A stretch of DNA of 64,000 nt from Codonopsis lanceolata (lineage: Eukaryota; Streptophyta; Magnoliopsida; Asterales; Campanulaceae). The notes under the pieces are model-generated. The model was not told the DNA's origin, did no database searches, and saw only the letters and a program-made list of their open reading frames with translations. Both the position numbers and the translations under genes were made by a program. Shown here piece after piece: positions 45,897 to 57,061 of this stretch (within the stretch, counting starts at the first letter, position 1; each line of letters opens with the position of its first letter). The stretch spans positions 39,020,108 to 39,084,107 of the forward strand of contig CM028378.1 in assembly GCA_013146195.2 (NCBI GenBank), in the 5' to 3' direction.

Positions 45897-46535
45897 GAGA
45901 AAAATAACCAAAAAGTTCCACTAAAAAATTCTCATATCCAAAAAGTCCAAAATAAATTCTTGTATCCAAAAAGTTCAAAAAAATTAATTTTAATACCAGA
46001 AAGTCCAAAACTTAACGTTCTTACGAACAACATTATGTTAAAAAAAGCTTCTATTTGAATGAAAAATTACTTTTATTTTCGTTTATGACAATGATGATAA
46101 GACATGCGTTGATTATTATTATTATAAAAGTAATTGCCAATAGTTTGATGCTATTGTTATGATTAATAGTATAGTTGTTGTTGTTGTTACGATGATTATT
46201 AGTATAATTATTATGATCATCACTTTTTTATAGGTAAGTGTGATCCATTGTTGGTATGAGGAATGTAACAATTATTAGTGTTGTGGCTGTTCTTGTTTTA
46301 ATTGTTAATATATATAATTAATATTTTATCTGAAATACAAAATCATTAACATCATTGAAAATAAATATAAGTTTTTTTTCAAATAAAACCTCGTATCGTA
46401 ACGATGTTAGTAGAAGTGTTAAGTTTTGGACTTTTTGATATCAAAAGTTTAACTTTGGGACTTATGGATAGAAAATTTTATTTTTGGGACCTTTTACATA
46501 TGAAATTTTTTAGTAGGACTTTTTGGTATTTTCCC
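45897..46535. mobile_element. MULE-type MITE with long inverted repeats and 9-bp target duplication
   Basis: The left arm (ACCAAAAAGTTCCACTAAAA, then CAAAAAGTCCAAAA) is inverted at the right (TTTTAGTAGGACTTTTTGGT). The arms are about 130-150 bp long. The 9-bp CTAAATATA is perfectly repeated at 45888-45896 and 46536-46544, diagnostic of Mutator-like elements. It is 639 bp with no coding gene. Confidence 0.85.
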
Positions 46536-46544
46536 CTAAATATA

Positions 46545-47290
46545 TCTATTTGTCAATCTATCTAACTATATATAAATATATATATTCTTGTGGGGTATTA
46601 CCTTTCACCCAAAGAAAACCAAAGCATTATCCCACGACCCATTTGGTAGGCGTTGAAGCACAACTACTCCCCCATCAATAATCTTAACAACACTATAAGC
46701 ATAGATAGAAACACCCCTTACTGTGGGGTAAGACATTATCGACAAATCCATAAAAGTAGTCAAGCCATTGACATACAGAATTATGCTCCACCCCCACCCT
46801 ACTTCATAAACGCACAAAATGTCCGCAGCTGTGACAACAATATGCGTGCCTCTAATGCCTAAAAAAATGGCATCTTTTGTAACAACAATACATACTTCAT
46901 ACTCACCCGACACTATTACCACAAAAAAACACCATCACACCATAGACATTGTCACCTTGGCCATGAATAATAAACTAAAAAAACCAACATCCCTATGAAT
47001 ACTATAAACTGAAACAGTGAAACATGCCCATATCATCCAAATGCCATCAAATATACCACTCTTAAGAAAACTTTTTTTAAAAAAAGAGAGAGAATATAAG
47101 GAATTCATGAAAACCTTTTCCTTTCGATTTACATGTTGGTTCTGATTCTCCTTGATAATCTCTACTATGAGTTCCATTCACTCGTAGCTATATTTTTACC
47201 AGGTTTTTCTCCCCGCTCCCTAATTCCCAAAGCTGAGTTTTTTTCTAACTAACGACCTTACAAAATCATGTTTCTCAAAAATCACACTTA
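46545..47290. repeat. S segment copy 1
   Basis: Homologous to 53455-54000 in the same orientation. Shared words include GAATTATGCTCCAC, ACAACAATATGCGTGCCT, AACATCCCTATGAA, AATATACCACTCTTAAG and TAATCTCTACTATGAGTTCC. It contains an exon-like minus-strand frame. Confidence 0.7.
46605..46922 (-). pseudogene. Exon-like remnant, unknown product
   Basis: An open minus-strand stretch of 105 codons. It includes RGTHIVVTAADILCVYE, RGVSIYAYSVV and VLQRLPNGSWDNALVFFG before a TGA. Parts are readable in other copies: HIVVRDVNILCVWENGL and GVSIDALVL at 53455-53700, and WDSALVFL near 47330. This shows a common protein-like ancestor whose copies are now broken. I do not recognise the family. It could also be an unannotated element's coding region. 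Confidence 0.4.
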
Positions 47291-48293
47291 ACTATAATAT
47301 TCTTGTGGGTTATTACCTTTCACCGCAAGAAAACCAAAGCACTGTCCCAATACATTTGGTAGGCGTTGAAGCACTTTCAACATAGATGAATCACCATTTC
47401 CCAAAATAATTTACGAGACTCACTCATTATATCCACCTACTTAGCCATGTTCGCATCGAGGACAAAAATATATTGCAACCTTCACAACCTTTAATTCGGT
47501 TCCCTCTTTCTTATTGACCTTGATCTTAGTTCATCAATTTCCATCAAACAATAGTCTGTCCCATCTTTTTCTGTCAATTTCTGACCTAATTAAATCTTCT
47601 TCGTTAAGCCTCCTGTCAATAAATGTTGTGTATGTCTGCAAGCATTTCCATCTTACTAAACACTATCACCCCGCTATTCAATAAATAATTTCTTCAGTCA
47701 CTACCCAATCCCTCCGTTGATCATACAAGCTGGCTATGTCCCTCTACTTTTATCTCTTCTGTTTTTTACATAACAAACTCATTTGCAAGCTATACTACAT
47801 TTTGATTGGTCACAGTATTTTGAAAACTCCTGGTATTCGCATTCTTCAACCAGAATTCCCATAGCTTGATCCCCTAATTTTAACTTCAACCCTTTAATTC
47901 ACTCTTCCTCCAACCAGATTTATTGAAATAAGAATCCTGGCTATGCGAAAATCCCTCAACTTGCTTTTGTCATCTATACTAATGAAATCTCCCCCAACCT
48001 CACCTGTTTTCTGAAAGACTATTACTTCCAGAATTGAGCAGATACCCTAGCTCTAACGAACAATCCTCCATGAAATTCAACATCTGACTCATGAAATACT
48101 CCCTCCGTCCCAAAAAATAAGCCCCACTTCCTCTTTGGTATGTCCAAAAAATAGTCCAATTTCTAAGAAAATATTTATTTATCGTCCAATTCGAAAAAGG
48201 TACAAACAAGTAAACCTACGATCTTGAAAATTTTGATTTGTCAATAAACTATTCTTTTGGGACGGAGGAGCATAAGCCTTAACCACCCCCCTC
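47291..48293. repeat. R block copy 7, left part (left flank of the hAT transposon)
   Basis: Homologous to 9020-9938 and to 22260-22998. It ends with CCCCCCTC (48286-48293), the hAT target duplication. Confidence 0.7.
48099..48270. mobile_element. Stowaway-type MITE, about 172 bp
   Basis: CTCCCTCCGTCCCAAAAAAT at the left and TTTTGGGACGGAGGAG at the right, preceded by TA. It is the equivalent of 22814-22984. Confidence 0.8.
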
Positions 48294-48555
48294 TAGAGCT
48301 GTCAAAACGGGAAAAGCCTGGTGTTTTCAATACCCGTTAGGATGCGGGCTTTGCCCGTGCGGGCCACGAGCTTTTGCGGGTTGGGGCAGGGCGGGCAACG
48401 GGCAGCCCGCATATTATGGACTCCGGCCTTGTAAGTTGTATTGTATAGTTGTATTGTTATAACTTATAAGTAATAACTAATTAACTAGCGGCCCAGGCCC
48501 ACTCACAGTAAGTGTAAGCCCGTAACCGTAAGTCTTAAGGGTTAGGGTTAGGTAA

Positions 48556-48910
48556 TCGTGATCTCGTCTCCCACTCTCAGTCTCACACTCACTCACTCCG
48601 TCTCTCACCTCACCGTCTCTCACCTCACCGTCTCTCTCATCTGTTCACGGCCGGCCACTCCTTCACGCTTCAGGCCCTTCACGACTTCAGGTTAGGTTAG
48701 ACTCTCCACTCTCGTGATCTCGTCTCTCAGTCTCACTCACTCCGTCTCTCACCTCATTCTGTCTCTCTCATCTGTTCACAGTTCACAGCCACGCCTTCAG
48801 GCTTCAGGCCCTTCACGACTTCAGGTTAGACAGACCAGTTCAGTAGTTCACGGCCTCTAAGTCTTCGGCTCTTCGACGTCTCTCACCTCACTCTGTCTCT
48901 CTCATCTGTC
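48556..48910. repeat. Tandem repeats in the hAT leader
   Basis: A unit of roughly 150 bp (GTGATCTCGTCTC ... CTCACTCCGTCTCTCACCTCA ... CTTCACGACTTCAGGTTAG) is present twice, at about 48560-48705 and 48713-48830. A partial third copy follows to 48910. Short CACCTCACCGTCTCT repeats occur inside the first. Confidence 0.8.
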
Positions 48911-48920
48911 TGATCTCCCA

Positions 48921-51900
48921 ATGACTGTTGGCTCGTCATCGGCAGCAAGGTACCGATTTCTATATGATATGGGTTCAACTTCAATTTCTTACCTTTTTCT
49001 TCATTTCCCTCCCCCTAACCCCAATTTCATGCCGTTGTTTGTGTGATTCCATTGATTGGTATTTTTCTGTATTATCAAGCGTGCTTCAAAATTGTTGCTG
49101 AGTGATCCTACCATCTTTTCTATATATGAGCTTATTATTATATATATTGTTGCTGCTAATTATTACTAAAGACTAATACTCTACCACTGGAAACAACATC
49201 TTTGTTTTAATACTGTTATTTTGTGGTCATTTTTTAATAGTCGAGTGGCTGATAAAAGACTTGATCTTGGTGGCCTAATTATTATGAGGAATCAGTTGCA
49301 ATCTTTTGTATTTTGTTTAGTAAACAAAGATGTACAAGCCAGTACTGACCAAGAACTTGATTAATCGAATTTGTTGCAGCTCTAGTGTGAGTGTTCTTTG
49401 CCCATCGTGATGGCTTATGATAGTATACTTTTTACTTTGAGAAATAAACATATGCTACTTCAGGTTGCTTATTCTCAATTTGGAGCAGCTATTAGCAAGT
49501 ACCATGCCATGACTTTTATGATAAAAAGATATACGTTTTTTTTTTTTTTGCTCGTATGATCTTCTTTCCACATTGCAAGGTTATGCTTATGAAATTAAGG
49601 ATAAGTTCAAATTAAAATTATGTTGATTAACTTGATTAAACTCTGGCTTAAAGTTGATTTTAGTTTATTTGTCTTTATAAAGTTATCCAACTTAGAACGC
49701 ATAGTCTTGTTTCTATTGTAGTTTTTGCTGATTTGATATATACATATGTTTTGACTTTTAGTTGTAGAGAATGGACTTTTAGTTTTATCATTGCAGACTA
49801 ATTTGAGTTTTAAGTTTTATTAGCTTATTTAATAAAAATGTTGGGATGTGAGAATTGAAGTGAGAAAGCAGAAACATAGTTTTTTAATGCATTATCTCCT
49901 TAGAAGTTGTATGCCATTAAAAAAGCTTATCTTGCCGTTTCAATTTTTCTTTTTCTTAATTTTCCTACAATTATCTTGCTATTTGCAGATTAAGAATTAA
50001 GTGGAAGAAATCAAGAATCATGGAATCTACTACGAATCAATGTATTGATTTAGATGGAGATCAATTGGAAACTAATAAGAGTAATACTAATGAGGAATCC
50101 AGTCGATCTATTAAAATTAAAAGGTCAAAAGAAACATCTGATATTTGGAGGTCCTATAATAAGATAAGCTTGGACGGTGAAGGGGTAGTAATAGCAGAAT
50201 GTAAGGGATGTAAGAAACAATTTAAATGTGGGGGTAGAAAATATGAGACTTCGACAATAAGGCGTCATAAGGATAATTGCAAAATGTTAAAGTTTCATGA
50301 TGTGGAACAAATGCTTGTTGATCATGATGGGAAGTTAAGGTCTAGGAAGGTAGACCCAAAGATATCACGTAACTTCTTAGCTGCTGCAGTTGTTAAACAT
50401 GATTTGCCATTTTCATTTATTGAATATGATGGCATTAGAAGTTGGGCGAAGTACTTAAATCCTGACGTTCCTTGCATTTCTAGAAATACTATTGTTTCTG
50501 ATATTAGAAGAATGTATGCGAGGGAGAAAGCGAAACTTAACCTCATTCTTGGTAATATTCAAAACAGAGTTTGTTTAACTTCAGATTTGTGGACTGCATG
50601 CACTAGTGAGGGTTACATTTGCTTGACCTGTCATTTTGTGGATGAGAATTGGAAATTGAACAGTAAAATTCTCAGCTTTGCTCATATGCCTCCTCCCCAC
50701 TCGGGAGTTGAATTGGCTGCTAAGTTATATGAATTTTTGAAGGATTGGGGGATTGAGAAAAAAATATTTTCTTTGACATTGGATAATGCATCTAACAATG
50801 GTAATATGCAAGAACTTTTGAAACAAAAGTTCTTTTTGAATGATGACTTGTTGTGTGATGGTGAATTTTTTCACATTCGTTGTTGTGCTCACATATTAAA
50901 TATCATTGTGCAAGAAGGTTTGAAAAAGGCAGTTGTTGCTTTGGATAAAATTAGAGATTTTGTCAAGTATGTGAAAGATTCGGAGGGTAGAAAGAAAAAA
51001 TTTGAGGAATGTGTGAGTGTAGTTGGTAATATTAACACTAATATTGGTTTGCGGTTAATTAGATGTGTCAACTCGTTGGAATTCAACTTATTTGATGTTG
51101 AGCAGTGCAATTATTTATAAAAAGGTTTTTTCTCAACTTCAATTGAATGATCAAAATTATAAGTATTGTCCATCAATTGAAGAGTGGAAAAGAGGGGAGA
51201 CAATTTGTGCATTTCTAGAGCCATTTTATCAAACTACCAATCTTATCTCGGGCTCATCTTATCCTACATCAAATTTGTACTACTTACAAGTATGGAAGAT
51301 TGAAGTTTTATTGAAAGGAAACTTGTCAAATGAAGATGAAGTCGTGAGTGATATGTGTAAGAAGATGAAAGAGAAATTTGATAAATATTGGAGTGAATAT
51401 AGCGTTGTGCTTGCAATTGGGGCTGTTCTTGATCCTCGACTAAAGTTGGTAATGTTGGAGTATTTTTATGGAAAAGTCGAGAATGATCCAAATAAATGCA
51501 AAGAGAAGGTGTCACTAGTAAGGACAAAGCTGTATAAGCTTTTCGAGCATTATTCGAAAGCTAAGATTTCAAATCCTTCACAGTCACGGCTCCAATCATC
51601 TTTTGATGTTACTCCATTTACATCATTCACAGTCCCAATCAATGTCAGTGCGGAAAAAAACATATTTGATGTAAGTATTTAACATTTGAGCACTTTCTTT
51701 CTTTCTTTTTCTTTAAGTTATATATATTTCATTTGATTACATTTATTTTTGTATTCTTACATACTTTATTTAATATAGAAAATTAAAGCATTTGAGCACC
51801 AAACAATTTCCAATGCTAGAAAATCTCAGTTGGATCTTTACTTAGAGGAGCCAAAGCATGAATTTTCATTTTATGATGATTTTGATGTCTTGAATTATTT

Positions 51901-52222
51901 GAGGCATAATAGGCATCGGTACCCAATTCTTGCATCAATGGCGTGTGATATTTTGGCCATCCCGATAACTACCGTTGCCTCAGAATCAGCTTTTTCTATA
52001 GGTGGTCGTGTGCTCACCAAATTTAGAAGTTCTACCCTATCGAAAAATGTTCAAATTCAAATTTGTCTTCGTAATTGGTTGCATGGTTACGTTGATTATG
52101 GTATGTTAGTTTACCAATTTCTTAAATCATATTCATTATCTACTATTCTACTTATGTTTTACTTTGATATAAATATCTTATTATATGTAGGTAAAGGTGA
52201 TGATGGAGATGCAAATGTCTAA
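48921..52222 (+). CDS. BED zinc-finger hAT transposase (RICESLEEPER/DAYSLEEPER-like), one frameshift
   Basis: Proposed exons: 48921-48949, 49989-51670, 51779-52100 and 52191-52222. The first exon is optional; it is spliced with GTACCG ... TTTGCAG and stays in frame with the ATG at 50020. Introns 51671-51778 (GTAAGT ... ATATAG) and 52101-52190 (GTATGT ... ATGTAG) keep phase. From ATG 50020, the BED finger is at about residues 45-90 (ECKGCKKQF ... RRHKDNC). The catalytic region has LTSDLWTA, LTLDNASNN and HIRCCAHILNI. Next come STRWNSTY, VLDPRLKLVMLEYFYG with the likely catalytic glutamate, and the C-terminal dimerisation domain (VASESAFSIGGRVLTKFRSS). A 4-nt duplication near 51058 (TTAATTAG) shifts the frame between the CAHILNI and TRWNSTY regions. 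The transposase is therefore interrupted once. It would act in the nucleus, cutting at the inverted repeats. Confidence 0.85.
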
Positions 52223-52791
52223 AAGTCCCCATCGGAAGCATCCGCGTCAAATGTAGTTGAAATTATTGATGAAGACAACGTAGATAATTTTGATGATGAC
52301 ATGGTGATTTCCTAATTGGTGATTTGGTACTTTGGTGGATGAAATTTGAAACTTGTTATTTATATTTAGTATTTGAAGTATTTTGAATTTAATGGATATG
52401 CAATTTAATTTTGTTATTTAGTATTTTAAGTATTTTGAATTTAATGGATTATGGATATGTAATTTATTAATTTTGTTATTTTGTTATTTACTTATTCAGT
52501 ATTTTAAGTATTTTGAATATATTAATGGATATGTAATTTTGTTATTTGAAGTACTATGAATTTAATGGTTTATTTGTCGAAAATTTAAATAATTGATAAT
52601 AAATAAATAAAATTTTAAATAAACCATTTTTTGCAGGCTAGCCCGTTTTGCCCGCGTCACTACGCGGGGCGGGTTGGGCCAGGTGTTTTTGGACCGTTGT
52701 ATTCGAGGGCTTTCCCGCCCCGCCCCATTTAACAGCGGGCTTTTCAGGCCCGCGGACAAACCCGCCCCGCAGGCCCGTTTTGCCAGCTCTG
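52223..52791. other. 3' non-coding region and subterminal DNA of the hAT element
   Basis: Contains three imperfect copies of ATTTTGTTATTTAGTATTTT with TTTGAATTTAATGGATATG (52340-52560). A GC-rich subterminal block (52640-52780) mirrors the left end. Confidence 0.7.
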
Positions 52792-52799
52792 CCCCCCTC

Positions 52800-53454
52800 G
52801 CCTCCCCAGTGTTTGCTCTATGAGGTACTCTTCCTCTTCAAATTCTAGTAGCAATGAATGTTCACTAATAGCTCTCAACATAACTCAACCCATGACACAT
52901 CCTAGCCAATCTTTTCGGTAAATGCATTAATACATACAGATGCTTTGTAAACACAATTACAAACCATTTTAATTTCTCCAGTAGTCTTCATTCACAACCA
53001 TTTGACAAGAAGCAACAACCTGCCATTCCCCCTTCTTTTTTATGTTGAGCATCAAGCAACTACCTTTTAGTGTTGACACAATGACACCTTAATCCCCTGT
53101 TTCAGAGTTCTTGTTACTTTCATTTTTGTTAAGTAAGGATAAATATATAAACAAGCATCAAATCAGGTGACGAGTCTTATGTATACCAGAAGGAGTTCTT
53201 GTTGCTTTCATGCTTCAGATTCAAAGCATTTCCTCTACCTAGTGATGCTGTGAAATATTAACCCCAAACCAATGATTGCATAATGGAGTACCAATAACCT
53301 TCCTCGAACAGTCATAATCAATTTTGTTAATAAATTACATAGATTATTACATAAGTACAACCCCAAGACCATCCCATGAAATCAAAAGAAAGAAAACACC
53401 CTTCACCTTCTTATATGATATATACCTCTCTAAAGCCAACCTTTCCACACTAAC
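52800..53454. repeat. R block copy 7, right part
   Basis: Matches 23004-23480: CCTCCCCAGTGTTTGCTCTA, then GCAACAACCTGCC, CTACCTAGTGATG and CCTTCCTCGAACAG. It is the right flank of the hAT insertion. Nothing coding is seen. Confidence 0.7.
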
Positions 53455-54000
53455 CTGTTATAAAACCACACAACTACTCCTACAACACTAAAGCATCGAT
53501 AGAAACACCACTTACCCGACACCATCAACTAATCCTCATAAGTAGCAAAGCCTAATACAAAGAGAATTATGCTCCACAGTCAGCCCATTTTCCCAAACAC
53601 ACAGAATGTTCACATCTCTCACAACAATATGCGTGCCTATGATGCCTCAAACTAATGACACCTTTTGCAAGGTAACTCAACAAGCAAGATCAACAATACA
53701 CCCTAACACAACACCTATCACCACAAAATAACATTATCACACGCAAAACATCATCACCTTCGCCACGAATCATAAACTCAAAACCCAACATCCCTATGAA
53801 GATCATAAACTGAAACATGACCATATCATCCAAATACAATCAAATATACCACTCTTAAGTAAACTTAAAAAAGTTCGAGAGAGATAAAGAATTCATGCAA
53901 ACCTTTTCCTTATGATTCACCTCTGATCATCCTTCATAATCTCTACTATGAGTTCCATTCCTCGTTTCCTCATTCACAGCTATATTTTCTAGTTTGATCT
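53455..54000. repeat. S segment copy 2
   Basis: Homologous to 46650-47210. The exon-like frame seen in copy 1 is broken here. Confidence 0.7.
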
Positions 54001-55231
54001 CCCCTCCCCCTCGATTCCCTCTCCTTGATTCCATCTGCTTCTTTTTCCAACCATGAATTTGCATAGGAGACGGCAACCTTTTCCAACTGCTATTATTCAT
54101 TGCCATTTTTAAAATCCCCATCCGGTTGAGAGGGAATTTTTTTTCTTTATTTTCCTTTTTCTTCCTATTTTTGGTTAACATCTTCTCCGACCTTATAAGA
54201 TTCTCTTAGCATCACCTTCTTCTTCTTCAACTTTTCAATCTTTTGCTGATAGTCTGAAGTTTTTCCATGCCCAACGTGCGATAGCCCTAAAATTGTGCTT
54301 GCTACGATTTATCATGCCCTTGTCTTTATAAGCCGAGCGACCACATCTCGCACCATCTAATCCCTTCATCCCTGTTTTGAACATCCCAAGGACAACCCCA
54401 TCCTCACTGCTACCTCCCAATTCCTGAAACATGGATAGTCAAAATCATTTTATTTTTTTGATAAATAGTCAAAATCTTTTATGCCAGTAACTTACATAAT
54501 TTGATATAAAGGCCTACAATCTTATACAATCCACCTTGGTGGAAGGTCGTTCACCAAATCAAGGTCGTTCAACAAAATCACATCACTGGTCCTGTGATTA
54601 ACTTCCCCATTCCTTCCTATTCATCTGTCTAGATCTTTCTTCTCCACATTTCCTCCGCAGCAACCTCCTCCACTTGTCCACCCTGTTCATTCTCTCTCTC
54701 TCTCTCTCAATTGAGGATTTCTTTTGTGTATACTGACCTACTATTTTAGATTTATCGTGATCAAATAGATAATTTTTCGAGTTTTTGTATTCATAATACT
54801 TGGTAGTTAGATTTTTAAAAAATTCTCTGATCGACTTAATAGTAACTAGATGTAATATAAACTAAGTAAGACTTGCCTATCAAAAGTTTAAAAGGTGAGG
54901 TGCAATCAATATGAGGTTTTTGGAAATTCCTAATTTTTGAAACCTTACACCATTATAAGAAGAGCTTATGAATGCAAACTCTTATCAAAAGCAGTAAGGC
55001 ATAATCAAAACTCATCTGCAAAATGACCAAATGAACCCAAACATTACATCAATCCTACCATCCTCGATCAACTATATCACCAACTCTACGTATATCAGTA
55101 TTTGACTATGAACATGTAAAGCAATATATTCTCAAATTGCATGCATGATACATCAAACACCGTATAATAGCTACAATCTTATATCGTATCAAGGATCAAG
55201 GATCGTACCTCTTAAAATATCAGAATCCCAG
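54001..55231. other. Intergenic DNA, 3' side of the F-box gene
   Basis: No supported gene. A (TC)n microsatellite lies at 54691-54709. The last 100-200 bp before 55232 probably hold the F-box 3' UTR on the minus strand. Two minus-strand frames (53927-54181, 54235-54432) lack recognisable domains. Confidence 0.45.
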
Positions 55232-56434
55232 TCATTTGCTTTCCCCTCTTTTGCACAATTCCTTCAAATCATCCCAATTTAGAGAATTGAATAGAAAAGG
55301 ATGAACATTATGAATCTCCCACTCAATATCCCCTGCAAGCTCTGAAAGGGACCAAACTCTTGCCATCCTTTGCGTCTCAAAGCTGTACGAAACAATAATA
55401 CCAGGTGGCATCAACAGATATAACACCTGAAAGTCCTCATTAAACAAGCAAGGCTTAACCCAAGTCGTGGTCTGTCCCAAGAATTTCATCCCATCAAATT
55501 TTTCAATCGTTGGGAACAATACCACCAGCCTCTTAAACCGCCATAACAAATTACAATCCGTGCTTATATAAGTCCATATGTTAAACCCTTCTTCAATAGG
55601 ATCACAAAAATGTATTTGCGTTTCTGATTCCCACAATAGTTGAGACAAATATGCATTATGCATTGTGCTACTTCTTGTAGGTAGTCTAACAAGCTTTATA
55701 AATTCCTCCTCATCATCGTAAACCAACATGCATATACTCCATATTGTGTAAATTCTTTTATTGCTAAAAACCATAGGGCTAAAACAGTGTCCTTGAATGA
55801 AACCCTTTTCGTCTAGAAGATACGAGTTGATAATTCTTGTTGGCTTTTCCGTCCAATCCCATCTTTGTGAAGAAAAAATGGCGAAATTAATCAAACCAGA
55901 ATTGATATCGACTTCTTCTGTAAAGAAAGAAAAAACCCTAAAATCATTGTAGTGGAATCCATCAAAAGAGAGGCTTAAGCAAGCGGGCCTTGAAACCAGA
56001 TGTAACGTCGGAAGGGTTATAACTTCGTGATCAAGAAACGGGCAACATATATGATACGTCCAGAAATCGTTGCAGTGGGTTCCATAGAGCAGTAAACCGT
56101 TGCAAGAATCGATGAGAAACGGGTAATTGTGGCGGAAAGATGCGTGGAGGGTACAATCTCGGTCGTCTTGGAGTTTGAGAAAAGATGATTGGTTTGTGGG
56201 TAGGGGTATGGGTGTGGCAGTAGATTTCTTGAGAGCGATTACTAGGCCGGTGGAGGTGGCGGCTGGGAGGAGAGTGCGGTGGCGCGTGATGAAGTTATAC
56301 CATGTCTTGGAGACACATTTGAGCCGCGTGAGGCATTTTAACGGAACGCGTTGAAATACTTCTTCGACAAGATGATGGTGAAGATTGCCCAACTCCACGG
56401 CGGCCGTTTCTTCTTCCATCATCGTTCTCTCCAC
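55232..56434 (-). CDS. F-box protein with C-terminal F-box-associated region
   Basis: A 400-codon intronless frame. Residues 16-54 form the F-box (LHHHLVEEVFQRVPLKCLTR, then LKCVSKTWYNFI), which binds a SKP1-type adaptor in an SCF ubiquitin ligase. After a short linker the protein has features of the plant F-box-associated interaction region. These are SCNGLLLYG at about 110, repeated aromatic beta-strand-like segments (FRVFSFFTEEVD, IYTIWSICMLVYDDEEEF, NIWTYISTDCNLLWRF), and no kelch or leucine-rich repeats. This half would select the substrate, which cannot be predicted. Two further Met codons lie within the first six residues; the first ATG is used here. Start and stop are clean and codon usage looks genic. 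A Harbinger transposon lies 93 bp upstream of the start codon, so the promoter is short or partly transposon-derived. Confidence 0.9.
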   Translation of the reverse strand: MERTMMEEETAAVELGNLHHHLVEEVFQRVPLKCLTRLKCVSKTWYNFITRHRTLLPAATSTGLVIALKKSTATPIPLPTNQSSFLKLQDDRDCTLHASFRHNYPFLIDSCNGLLLYGTHCNDFWTYHICCPFLDHEVITLPTLHLVSRPACLSLSFDGFHYNDFRVFSFFTEEVDINSGLINFAIFSSQRWDWTEKPTRIINSYLLDEKGFIQGHCFSPMVFSNKRIYTIWSICMLVYDDEEEFIKLVRLPTRSSTMHNAYLSQLLWESETQIHFCDPIEEGFNIWTYISTDCNLLWRFKRLVVLFPTIEKFDGMKFLGQTTTWVKPCLFNEDFQVLYLLMPPGIIVSYSFETQRMARVWSLSELAGDIEWEIHNVHPFLFNSLNWDDLKELCKRGESK

Positions 56435-57061
56435 AGTGCGGACAGTGGCACTGGTAAGAAACTGGGATTGGAGGAGTTTGTGAGATAAGTCTTAAGGGGC
56501 AAATAGCCAAATAATAAGCCCTCATGCCATCTCCAGCCATCAACCCCAAATTTGGTTAGATTTTACCGCAAATTTGTTTTATTTCAGCACCAAATACTAT
56601 TTCAACTCCAACCCACAACCCCAAATAGAATATTCCTTAGCATATTTTATTTTTTTTCTTTTACTTTAATTATCAACTTATATATTAATTTGCTATTAAC
56701 CTTTTAAATAATAATTATTAAGATTACACAATTAATAATTTTAGTATATTTAATAGTTATATTTACGTTATTAATAATATTTAAAAATTAGTAATTTTTT
56801 TACTAAATTGAAGAAATAGAATTTAATCAGCATACAAGTACTTGAAAATACCATAAAAAATATTACAATCAATACAAAATATAACAAAAAATCATACAAC
56901 AACAATTGCAAAAACGCTCATAGAAAAAAGTACATAATATTTTACACTAATTCTTAGAATTACTGAATTGTTCTCATAAATGTTTAATTAAGACATTGCG
57001 AAGTTCAATGTGAGCCTCTTTATCCTTGATTTTTTTTATATCGAACAATAAACTCTTGAAA

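Larger units (their letters stand above)
48294..52791 (+). mobile_element. hAT transposon, 4498 bp, near complete
   Basis: The left end TAGAGCTGTCAAAACGGG and the complement of the right end CAGAGCTGGCAAAACGGG form the terminal inverted repeats. The 8-bp CCCCCCTC is perfectly duplicated (48286-48293 and 52792-52799). Both subterminal regions are rich in CGGGC and GCCCG. Inside is a BED-finger hAT transposase gene with introns. The unoccupied site is preserved near 22999-23006. The element appears young: target duplication perfect and coding region broken only once. Confidence 0.95.

Noticed and set aside
56127..56354. 75-codon plus-strand frame
   Set aside because: It is antisense to the N-terminal part of the F-box gene.
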